Source: Deltaproteobacteria bacterium (lineage in GTDB: Bacteria > Myxococcota > Myxococcia > Myxococcales > SZAS-1). From it: a DNA stretch of 64,000 bases. Below, piece by piece: positions 57,197 through 64,000 of this stretch (position 1 is its first letter; every line of letters starts with the position of its first letter). The stretch is taken from NCBI GenBank assembly GCA_018266075.1, contig JAFEBB010000015.1:62001-126000 (forward strand), in the 5' to 3' direction. The position numbers and the translations under genes were made by a program. The notes beneath the pieces were generated by a model. That model ran no database searches and was not told where the DNA came from. It worked only from the letters and a program-made list of their open reading frames with translations.

Positions 57197-57997
57197 ATGC
57201 GCAAGGGGATCTTCAGGTCGATCGCCCGCTGCGTGGTGTTGGCTCTCCTCCTCGCTTCGAAGCCTGCGGCGGCGCAGGGGAGCGACGATTCGGAGAACCC
57301 TCACCCCGACGCCGACGCCGACCCCACCCGGCCCATCTTGGGAAGTCTGCGCGACGAGTACGACCGTCTGCCCGACCACGCCTGGGCCAACGCGACGATC
57401 CTCCGCTTCGACATGCTGGCCATCCGGAACGCGGTCCTCCCGGGAAGTGCGCGCGGCATCCTGTTGCGCGCCGACTTTCCGGTGGTGACCAGCTCGGTGG
57501 GTGGGGTGACCCACTTCGGCACCGGCGATCTCTACGGGCAAGCGGTGGTGGTGCCGCGGCTGGGTCAGGAGTTCACCCTTGCCGCCGGAGCGGGGGCGGT
57601 CTTTCCGACCGCGACGTCGCCTTTTACGGGCTCGGGCAAGTGGCAGGTCGCACCCATCGTGGCGCCGGTGTGGTTCCTGCCGAACCGACAGGGACTGGCC
57701 TACCTCAAGGTCCAGGACTTCATCTCCGTGGCGGGACACGCCGACCGACCGGGCATCGATTACTTGTTGGTCACGCCCACGCTCTTCTACTGGCTCAGCT
57801 CGAGCATCTTCGTCCTCGGAGACACCGAGGCCAATACGGATTGGAAGGCCGGCGCCCGCACCAGCCTGCGCTCGGGGCTGCAGGTTGGCAGCATGTTCAC
57901 CCGGCGCATGGGCATGTGGATCAAGGGCGAGGTGCCCTGGGGGCCGAATCGCGAGGGACTCTGGACCCTCAAGGTGACTGCCTTCGTGATTCGGTAG
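57197..57997 (+). CDS. Outer-membrane beta-barrel-type protein
   Basis: 266 residues with a signal peptide (RCVVLALLLASKPAAAQGSD). The mature part has alternating amphipathic strands ending in aromatic residues (ATILRFDMLAIRNAVLPGSA, LYGQAVVVPRLGQEFTLAAG, VAPIVAPVWFLPNRQGLAYL, YLLVTPTLFYWLSSSIFVLG, MWIKGEVPWGPN, LWTLKVTAFVIR), typical of a small outer-membrane barrel. The last residue is Arg, not the common Phe. The protein could be a transporter-like porin or a component of the FUSC system. The family is not named with confidence. Confidence 0.65.
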   Translation: MRKGIFRSIARCVVLALLLASKPAAAQGSDDSENPHPDADADPTRPILGSLRDEYDRLPDHAWANATILRFDMLAIRNAVLPGSARGILLRADFPVVTSSVGGVTHFGTGDLYGQAVVVPRLGQEFTLAAGAGAVFPTATSPFTGSGKWQVAPIVAPVWFLPNRQGLAYLKVQDFISVAGHADRPGIDYLLVTPTLFYWLSSSIFVLGDTEANTDWKAGARTSLRSGLQVGSMFTRRMGMWIKGEVPWGPNREGLWTLKVTAFVIR

Positions 57998-58089
57998 CGA
58001 GTGCCCGTCACGTTGAATCCGAGTCCCGACAGCGTGCCGCGCGGGCACAGCGTGCCTACCCTTCGCACCTCCAGGCGAGGGAGGCACCG

Positions 58090-59172
58090 ATGCGGCACGG
58101 ATGCGCGGCGCTTGCGGTCGCGGCAGTGCTTTTCCCGACTGCCGCCCTCGCTGACTCGAGTGCCCCCGGTCAGGTGCCCATCGAGTTCAACGATTCGCAC
58201 GTCCACCTGACGAATTACATCCAGGAGGGGACCGACATCCACGGGTTCCTGAAGTTGATGGGGAATCACGTCGGGCGGTCGGTCCTGTTCGGGATTCCGC
58301 TCCAGCAGACCTGGTCCTATCGAATCTCAGGGGACTACGCCCCGACCTACTACCTGAATACGGACGCACCTCTCTATTACTATTCATTCACAGATGCCTA
58401 CATCGCGATGACCTACAAGTCGCTGACGCCGAAGGAGCGGACGCGGTTTGACCCGATGATCACCGGCTTCAATCCTGCGGACATGTACGCGGCGGATCAT
58501 GTTCGTCGCGTGCTCGCCACGTTCCCTGGCGTCTTCGAGGGGATTGGCGAGTTCACCATCCACAAGGAGTTCGTCTCCGCCAAGGTGGCAGGTGAAGTGG
58601 CCAGCCTCACCGACCCGGCGCTGGATCGCCTCCTTGACTTTGCCGGCGAAGTTGGCCTGCTGACCCTGATCCACAACGATTTTGACGTGCCGTTCGCGAA
58701 GGAAGGGGCCTCGCCGGTATACCTCGACCAGGTGCGAGCGCTATTCGCGCGGCACCCCAAGACGACGATCATCTGGGCGCACGTGGGGTTGGGGCGCGTC
58801 ATCCACCCGGCGGTCGACTACGTCGGCATCATCGAGAAGGTCGTCGAGGACCCGAAGTACCAGAACGTCTATTTCGACCTCTCCTGGGATGAGACCGCGA
58901 AGTACATCGTGGCCACGCCGGAGACCACGGCGCGCGTCGCCGCGTTCATCAATCGTCATCCCGATCGTTTCTTGTTTGGTACCGACGAGGTCGCGCCCAA
59001 GAGCGCCGAGCAGTACTTCAGCGTGTTTCAGATCTACCAGCCGCTCTGGAGGCAGCTCACGCCCGAGGCCAGCGAGAAGGTCCGCAAGAAGAACTACGAG
59101 CGGCTCTTCGACGCGGCGCGCGTGAAGGTTCGCGCCTGGGAGAAGGCGAACCTGAGCCTCGCCTCCGAATAG
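58090..59172 (+). CDS. Secreted amidohydrolase-2-family metal hydrolase
   Basis: 360 residues with a signal peptide (CAALAVAAVLFPTAALADSS). The metal motif is IEFNDSHVHLTNYIQEGTDI (H-x-H), then LLTLIHNDFDVPF (His), TIIWAHVGLGRVIHPAVDYV (His) and FLFGTDEVAPKSAEQY (Asp). These four positions match the PF04909 TIM-barrel hydrolases, which cleave or decarboxylate C-C or amide-type substrates. Some members act on aromatic compounds. It is exported to the periplasm, which is unusual for the family. It lies between barrel-protein genes and could process the transported compound; that is speculative. Start at ATG 58090. Confidence 0.85.
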   Translation: MRHGCAALAVAAVLFPTAALADSSAPGQVPIEFNDSHVHLTNYIQEGTDIHGFLKLMGNHVGRSVLFGIPLQQTWSYRISGDYAPTYYLNTDAPLYYYSFTDAYIAMTYKSLTPKERTRFDPMITGFNPADMYAADHVRRVLATFPGVFEGIGEFTIHKEFVSAKVAGEVASLTDPALDRLLDFAGEVGLLTLIHNDFDVPFAKEGASPVYLDQVRALFARHPKTTIIWAHVGLGRVIHPAVDYVGIIEKVVEDPKYQNVYFDLSWDETAKYIVATPETTARVAAFINRHPDRFLFGTDEVAPKSAEQYFSVFQIYQPLWRQLTPEASEKVRKKNYERLFDAARVKVRAWEKANLSLASE

Positions 59173-59273
59173 GTCCCCTTGCTTGCTCGCTGGCCAGGCA
59201 AGGAGGCCGTGCACAGCTTGCGAACTCGAAGCCAGCGCGCTCCGCGGTCTGGCCGAATCGCCGGAGGGCAGGG

Positions 59274-60506
59274 ATGAATGCGTTGCTGCAGGTCGCACTG
59301 TTGAACGCGGTCCTCGCCCAAGCCCCCGACGTCACCCAGGCGGCCGACGAGGTCCCGCCGGCGGCGCCGGCGCCGGCCCCCGCGGCGCCTCCCCCGACAG
59401 CGACCCCCGACCAGCCGCCGACCCCGCTCGCAGGTTGGGTCACCGGTGAGGGGTTTCGGCTCAAGAGCGAGTCGGGCGACTACATGCTTCGCGTGGGCCT
59501 CCAGGCGGCCTATCGCTTCCAGCCGACGTGGGAGAACGGTGAATCCGCGGAGCGCTCGTCGATTCCGTTCATGCGGCCCATCCTGCGCGGCAATCTGTAC
59601 AAGCCGTGGATCACCTTCTGGACCTCGATGGAGCTCGGCGGAAACCCGCCGTACCTGCTCGACGCCTACTTCGATGTCGTTCCAATCTCGGAGTTCGGCC
59701 TTCGCGCCGGCCAGCAGTACACGCCTTACGGCCGGCAGGAGCAGCTCGGGCCCCAGCAGCTCTTCTTTCCCGAGTGGTCACCGGTTGCAGACTACTTCTG
59801 GCCGGGCCGCGACAAGGGCCTTCAGGTCTACGGCCTGGTGGCGGACAAGCGGTTTGAATACTACCTCGGCATCTTCGCGGGCTCTCCGCTCCGTCAGACG
59901 GAGTCCATTCCTGGCAATCAGGAGGCCCAGTTTCGCCTGGCCATCAACCCACTCGGGCCCACCAAGCCCGACGAGTTTCCGTTCACGGCCGAGGGCGGCT
60001 GGCTGCCCTTCCGCTTCGCGGTCGGCGTGAACGGCTACGAGGGCAAGATCCAGACGTCCGTGGAGAACTTCAACCAGGACAACGGCCAGCTCTTCGCGGA
60101 GCCCACGGGGTTCACCTTCAAGACCTGGGACGTGGGCGGCGACGTCTGGGTTCAGGGTGGGCCGCTCATCTTTACGGCCGAGCCCAACTGGCGCCGGATC
60201 GAGCCGCAAGATGCGACGCCCGCGCACGACCAGTTCGGAGTCTGGGGCCAGCTCCTCTGTGCAATCTGGAGGGACAAGATCGCTGCGGGCGTCCAGGCGA
60301 ACTGGATCGACCCGAACACCGCCATCTCCAACGACGAGTCATTCGAGATCCAGGGCGACGTGAACTGGTTCATCCATACTCCGGAGCTGGTCCTCAAGCT
60401 CCGGTACGCGCACGTGAAGCAAGATGAGCCCGGCGTCCAGGAGAACCTGCCCTGGGTGCCCGGCACGACGAACCTCCTCACGCTCCAGTTCAACCTCAGC
60501 TTCTGA
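59274..60506 (+). CDS. Phosphate-selective porin-like outer-membrane protein
   Basis: 410 residues. A short signal (MNALLQVALLNAVLAQAPDV) precedes an Ala/Pro-rich linker (PPAAPAPAPAAPPP), then the barrel: VTGEGFRLKSESGDYMLRVG, LQAAYRFQPTWENG, FMRPILRGNLYKPWITFWTS, LLDAYFDVVPISEFGLRAGQ, ADYFWPGRDKGLQVYGLVAD and a C-terminal TNLLTLQFNLSF ending in Phe. These fit the OprO/OprP family (PF07396). Members form trimeric pores for phosphate or, in many bacteria, unknown anions. It is followed eight bases later by a DUF4337 membrane protein gene, suggesting co-transcription. Confidence 0.82.
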   Translation: MNALLQVALLNAVLAQAPDVTQAADEVPPAAPAPAPAAPPPTATPDQPPTPLAGWVTGEGFRLKSESGDYMLRVGLQAAYRFQPTWENGESAERSSIPFMRPILRGNLYKPWITFWTSMELGGNPPYLLDAYFDVVPISEFGLRAGQQYTPYGRQEQLGPQQLFFPEWSPVADYFWPGRDKGLQVYGLVADKRFEYYLGIFAGSPLRQTESIPGNQEAQFRLAINPLGPTKPDEFPFTAEGGWLPFRFAVGVNGYEGKIQTSVENFNQDNGQLFAEPTGFTFKTWDVGGDVWVQGGPLIFTAEPNWRRIEPQDATPAHDQFGVWGQLLCAIWRDKIAAGVQANWIDPNTAISNDESFEIQGDVNWFIHTPELVLKLRYAHVKQDEPGVQENLPWVPGTTNLLTLQFNLSF

Positions 60507-60514
60507 CGACGCGA

Positions 60515-61195
60515 ATGACCACCGCGGCCACGGAGGTTCCGAAGCGGCCAGTGAATGTCGACCGCTTCATCGACATCGTCACGGTGGTGATGATCTCCTG
60601 CGCGGCGCTCATGACGGCCTGGTGCAGCTACCAGTCGTCGAAGTGGAGCGGCGTTCAAGGCAAGGTGTTCGCGATCGCGTCGGCGGCGCGCGTGCGCGCC
60701 TCGACGATGCGAGAGCGCGGGAGCGTGCGCACGGCCGTCGATGTTGGACTCTTCGTGCACTACGTGAATGCCCGCTTCATGGAGCACTCGCCGCTCGCAG
60801 ACTTTCTTCACCAGCGCTTCCCACCCGAGCTTCGACGATCCATGGATGACTGGCTGGCCACCGAGCCCTTCACGAACCCGAGCGCGCCCGAGTCACCCTT
60901 CGTCATGTCGTCATTCGAGCTCGAGGCGAACAAGGAGGCTGACAGGTTCGAGGCCGAGGCGACCGAGGCGTACGAGCGGGGAATTGCGGCGAACGACCAC
61001 GCGACCGACTTCGTGCTCGTCACGGTGTTGTTCGCATCCGTCTCGTTCCTCGCCGGCGTTGGTGGGAAGCTCCGCGCGCCATTTCACTTGGCGGTGGTGC
61101 TCATTGGTCTGGTCATCTTGCTCGGTGCCATTGCGATTCTGTCGCGGCTCCCCACGGCGCCGGTCGGAGGGCTGGCGGCCAACCTTCACTGGTGA
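60515..61195 (+). CDS. DUF4337-like membrane protein
   Basis: 226 residues with one N-terminal helix (IDIVTVVMISCAALMTAWCS), the motif YQSSKWSGVQGKVFAIASAA, a large soluble loop (residues about 60-155), and two C-terminal helices (DFVLVTVLFASVSFLAGVGG, LAVVLIGLVILLGAIAILSR). The S-Y-Q-S-S-x-W pattern after the first helix is the DUF4337 signature. These inner-membrane proteins have no assigned role. The gene begins eight bases after the porin-like gene and converges on the glutaminase gene with an 18-base gap. Confidence 0.75.
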   Translation: MTTAATEVPKRPVNVDRFIDIVTVVMISCAALMTAWCSYQSSKWSGVQGKVFAIASAARVRASTMRERGSVRTAVDVGLFVHYVNARFMEHSPLADFLHQRFPPELRRSMDDWLATEPFTNPSAPESPFVMSSFELEANKEADRFEAEATEAYERGIAANDHATDFVLVTVLFASVSFLAGVGGKLRAPFHLAVVLIGLVILLGAIAILSRLPTAPVGGLAANLHW

Positions 61196-61213
61196 CCGCC
61201 GGCCCAATCTGGA

Positions 61214-62332
61214 TCAGTGGACCCGCGAAGGCGTGCGTGCCTGGCGCGGGGGCTGGGCGTGCGGCTGGTAGAGGTCAACGCCGAGCGCCTTGGAGATGTA
61301 CTCCACGGCCTTCTGACCGCGCACGCTGTTGCCCGCGTCGTCCAGGGGAGGGGAGAAGGTGCCGATGGCAAACTTGCCCGGGACGATGGCCACGATGCCG
61401 CCGCCCACGCCGCTCTTGGCCGGGAGGCCGACATTGAACGACCACTCGCCCGAGTTTTCATAGAGGCCGGCGGTCGACATCACGGCGAGCACGCCAGGAA
61501 CGTTCTTCTCGTCCATCACGCGCTGGCCGGTCATCGGGTTCACGCCGCCATTGGCGAGGGTGGCGCCCATGATGGCCAGGTCCCGAGCCGTGACGGAGAC
61601 GGAGCACTCGCGCGTGTAGATGTCGAGGGCCTCGCCGGGGTCGCCCTTCAGCACCTCGTAGGCTTTGAGCAGCGTGGCGATCGCTCGGTTGCGCGTGTTG
61701 GTCTCCGATTCCGACTTGTACACGGGCTGATCCACGGTGAGCTCGTGCCCCGCGAAGGCGCTGTAGGTCTTGATGATGGAGTCCCACTTGGCCTCGGCCG
61801 AAGGCGCGTTGAGCAAGCTGACGGCGGTGATAGCGCCGGGGTTCACGAGCGGATTTCCCGGCAGGTGCTTGGGGTCGTTCTCGATGGCGATGATGGAGTT
61901 GAACGGGAGGCCGGTGGCGTTCACGCCAATCTTCTTCTCCACGCCGTCCGCACCGATTTGCTGCATGAGCAGCGAGAGGGTGAAGACCTTGGCCACCGAT
62001 TGAATGGAGAATGGATGCGCAGCGTCGCCGACCTGGAAGACCTGGCCGTCCACGGTGGCCACGACGATTCCAAACAGCTTGGGATCGACCTGCTTGAGCA
62101 CCGGGATGTAGTCGGCGTTCTTGCCCTCCTGATTCGAGGCGAACTTGCGATGCGCCTCATTGATCACGGCCTGGATACGCTGGCCGGTTGCCGTGGTGGG
62201 CGGGGTCGCTCCTGGAGGAGCGGTGGGCGCCTCGTTTCTTGCGAGGGCCGAATCGGTGGTGAAGCTCGGCGGCGAGGCCAGAAGCGCGAGGCCGATGAGC
62301 AGCTTCGAAGAGACGAGTGACAGGTGCGACAT
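61214..62332 (-). CDS. glsA: Glutaminase A with signal peptide
   Basis: 372 residues: an N-terminal signal (LLIGLALLASPPSFTTDSALA), a Pro-rich linker, then the serine-dependent glutaminase fold. NADYIPVLKQVDPKLFGIVV, HPFSIQSVAKVFTLSLLMQQ (the S-x-x-K catalytic pair, Ser near residue 112), PFNSIIAIENDPKHLPGNPL, NPGAITAVSLL, YKSESETNTRNRAIATLLKA and GVNPMTGQRVMD are family motifs. It hydrolyses L-glutamine to glutamate and ammonia. Most relatives are cytosolic, so the signal peptide implies periplasmic action. It converges with the DUF4337 gene and lies downstream of a porin-like gene on the same strand. Confidence 0.93.
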   Translation of the reverse strand: MSHLSLVSSKLLIGLALLASPPSFTTDSALARNEAPTAPPGATPPTTATGQRIQAVINEAHRKFASNQEGKNADYIPVLKQVDPKLFGIVVATVDGQVFQVGDAAHPFSIQSVAKVFTLSLLMQQIGADGVEKKIGVNATGLPFNSIIAIENDPKHLPGNPLVNPGAITAVSLLNAPSAEAKWDSIIKTYSAFAGHELTVDQPVYKSESETNTRNRAIATLLKAYEVLKGDPGEALDIYTRECSVSVTARDLAIMGATLANGGVNPMTGQRVMDEKNVPGVLAVMSTAGLYENSGEWSFNVGLPAKSGVGGGIVAIVPGKFAIGTFSPPLDDAGNSVRGQKAVEYISKALGVDLYQPHAQPPRQARTPSRVH

Positions 62333-62442
62333 GGTTTCCCCTCCCGAACAGATCCCGCCCGCCCACCAGGTCGCAGGTGGCGCATCAAGCTTGTGAATGG
62401 TGGAACGCGGGGGCCACGTCCCGAGGGACAGCGCGCCGCAGC

Positions 62443-63762
62443 TCAGAAGAGGACGTCGGTGCCGACCGAGAGGATCTCACCCGTCTGGCCGGCTGCGTAG
62501 TATCCGAATGTCGAGCCCGTCGGGCTCTTGTGGACATAAATGGTATGTAGATTGACTCGGAAGCTTCGAGTGGCAAACGGGAAGTAGCTCGCGCCGACGC
62601 AGCCTTCCCACGGGTGGCGCTGGAAGGCATCCCAGATGTAGGTGCCGCTGGCGTACACGCCGAGGTGCTTGGGGATGAACATGTACATGGTCTCGGCCAT
62701 GAAGCCGGTGTCGAAGATGGCGCTCATGGGCAAAGGGCCGGTGGCGTCGAAGTGCGAGAGCCAGCGCAGGTAGTACTCACCTTGAAACGACCAGCCTCGA
62801 TATTTGAGGCCGACGTCGTAGGCCAGGATGTCGTAGTTGGCGTACTCGACGGTGACCCCCGGAGCGAGTGAGCCTGTCTCGAAGAGAAGCACGCCGTCCG
62901 AGAGGCGGAGTTGGGTCGCGTTGGGCGCCGCGCTCAGATCGGCGGCGCGGTTCTCGCGCGCGTGACCCATGGAGGTTCCGAAGCGCGTGGCGAGGCGATC
63001 GTGCTCCTCGAAATCGGCGAGGCCCCCGCGCAGGCCGAACTCGCCCGTGGTGGGCTCCCACCAGAGCGAACCGCTGTATGAAAAGAAGCGCGAGTCATTG
63101 GCCGCCACCACGCCGAGCTGGCTCAAGTTCGTGTTCACCGAGAGCCAGTAGAACAGGCCGGGGAGGGGCTCGCCCCGGATCCACGCGCCCGACGAGAAGC
63201 CGCCGCGGAAGAACTCCTCGCCCATCTGGCGGTCGCTCGCGGCCCAGAACGGGTGTGAGCCCGTCATCGAGCGCGTGGTCAGCGTGGGCCCGATGCCCGC
63301 GCCGAGCGTCAGGCCCTCCGCAACTTTGAATTGCAGGTTGCCAAATGCCAGCGTCTGTTGCGTCGCGGGCAGCGACCAAACGGTGAGGACGTAGACCAGC
63401 CGCGGGTTGAGCGCGAAGCCCGAGAACCAGATCATCGTGCGCTGCCAGTTGATGTCGTTGCGCGCATCCACGCCGCGCGTGCGGCCGAGGTGGTCCACGA
63501 AGTCCTGGCTGGCGGGCAGTTGGTCCAGGTAGCGGGCCAATCCATAGAAGCTGATGTTCAGGCTCCCCAGGTCGGTCTTGACGATGTCGAAGCCCTTGGC
63601 CGGCGTGAACTCTCCGGCGGTCTGGTTGGGTGCCGAGCCGAGGTCGGTCTTGTCCTTCGTGGGCGCGCCGGGAGGTTCGACCTCGGCTTGGTCCTGGGCT
63701 CGGGCGAGCCCGGGGAGGCTCAGCGTCAGTGCGAGGGAAATGAAGCAGCAGACGCGGCGCAT
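62443..63762 (-). CDS. Outer-membrane porin-like protein
   Basis: 439 residues with a signal (MRRVCCFISLALTLSLPGLA then RAQDQAEVEPPG), a short acidic/Pro linker, and a barrel: GFDIVKTDLGSLNISFYGLA, RYLDQLPASQDFVDHLGRTR, IWFSGFALNPRLVYVLTVWS, TTRSMTGSHPFWAASDRQMG, SRFFSYSGSLWWEPTTGEFG, YRGWSFQGEYYLRWLSHFDA and a C-terminal EILSVGTDVLF ending in Phe. It resembles general porins or the OprP-like group. The start is the ATG at 63762. It lies upstream of glutaminase on the same strand across a 110-base gap, so a joint role in glutamine use is possible but unproven. Confidence 0.8.
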   Translation of the reverse strand: MRRVCCFISLALTLSLPGLARAQDQAEVEPPGAPTKDKTDLGSAPNQTAGEFTPAKGFDIVKTDLGSLNISFYGLARYLDQLPASQDFVDHLGRTRGVDARNDINWQRTMIWFSGFALNPRLVYVLTVWSLPATQQTLAFGNLQFKVAEGLTLGAGIGPTLTTRSMTGSHPFWAASDRQMGEEFFRGGFSSGAWIRGEPLPGLFYWLSVNTNLSQLGVVAANDSRFFSYSGSLWWEPTTGEFGLRGGLADFEEHDRLATRFGTSMGHARENRAADLSAAPNATQLRLSDGVLLFETGSLAPGVTVEYANYDILAYDVGLKYRGWSFQGEYYLRWLSHFDATGPLPMSAIFDTGFMAETMYMFIPKHLGVYASGTYIWDAFQRHPWEGCVGASYFPFATRSFRVNLHTIYVHKSPTGSTFGYYAAGQTGEILSVGTDVLF

Positions 63763-64000
63763 GTGACGCACTCTCGAATCCGAGGGGCGCCGTCTTACCA
63801 GCGCGCGAGCTTCGCCCCGGCCCTCGACCACTCGACAAGCTCGAGCAGCCGACAGCCCGGGCGTCCAGTCGTGCGAGGTGTGTGTTGATGGATGCTGCCA
63901 GTGCTCGATGGGGGCCATTGGCCACCGGCCAAGGCGATGCACGTCGAATCGCGGCCTGCACGCCTGGCGCGGCGCGACCTCTCGCTGCACGGCGCGTCGA
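63763..64000. other. Right window edge, no gene recognised
   Basis: The last 238 bases include the upstream region of the porin-like gene. Open frames are present on both strands but none has a recognisable pattern or ribosome-binding site. A promoter is expected here but no clear -35/-10 is seen. Confidence 0.35.

Noticed and set aside
58034-58048. Terminator hairpin after the barrel-protein gene
   Set aside because: GTGCC/GGCAC is only five base pairs with no T-tract; too weak to call.
55741-59172. A single 1143-residue fusion of the FUSC region and the amidohydrolase
   Set aside because: The upstream part is out of frame with the FUSC gene; the amidohydrolase begins with its own signal peptide at 58090.

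Overview
The window reads as one continuous stretch of a GC-rich chromosome in which nearly every codon ends in G or C. The gene content suggests a Myxococcota (deltaproteobacterial) genome: a DUF4388-type protein, lipoproteins with long Ser/Thr-rich spacers after the lipobox Cys, several ECF sigma factors with C-terminal sensor-like extensions, large hybrid kinases, and a wax-ester-synthase-like gene. The taxon is an inference from repertoire; no rRNA or marker gene is present to settle it. There is no integrase, transposase, phage module or CRISPR array.

Left third (1-24 kb): the C-terminus of a tryptophan 2,3-dioxygenase, a hemerythrin-like protein and a DUF4272 protein precede a tight tRNA trio (Glu-TTC, Gln-CTG, Gln-TTG). 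A secreted esterase and a lipoprotein follow. Then comes an apparent four-gene unit: SDR, SRPBCC, tandem YCII and ECF42 sigma. Next are a DUF4388 protein, a LysM/transglycosylase without a signal peptide, a TMEM175-type channel, NAD(P)-binding proteins, a glycine-zipper protein, a methyltransferase and a beta-helix lipoprotein. At 16-20.5 kb a metal-dependent-hydrolase / Baeyer-Villiger monooxygenase / SDR operon faces a divergent AraC regulator, an arrangement recalling the mycobacterial virS-mymA locus. A radical SAM protein, a patatin, and a LysR/OsmC divergent pair with clear dyads follow.

Middle (24-43.6 kb): a membrane metallophosphoesterase with a methyltransferase-like partner, a YceI lipoprotein, a WS/DGAT acyltransferase with alpha/beta hydrolases, an RluA-family pseudouridine synthase with a long N-terminal extension, and two further ECF sigma factors with SnoaL-like tails. 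Several small zinc-ribbon genes, a translationally coupled operon of three tiny genes, a cold-shock gene with a leader hairpin, a second TMEM175 channel, a hemolysin III family protein and an AI-2E-family permease complete this part.

Right third (43.6-64 kb): an exact 31-bp, 14-unit tandem array built on a near-palindrome (43671-44104) lies beside an unrecognised gene and a frameshifted gene remnant. A signalling block follows: two histidine kinases, an AsmA-like protein, and a 1392-residue CheB-CheR-PAS-kinase-receiver hybrid. Between this hybrid and a FUSC-like protein lies a decayed aldo/keto reductase, one segment of which is inverted. The window ends with envelope genes: a FUSC-like protein, a periplasmic amidohydrolase, porin-like barrels, a DUF4337 membrane protein and a secreted glutaminase.

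The strongest candidates for something undescribed are the 31-bp dyad array, the radical SAM/patatin pair, the hairpin covering the ribosome-binding site at 11336-11357, and the inverted aldo/keto reductase relic.
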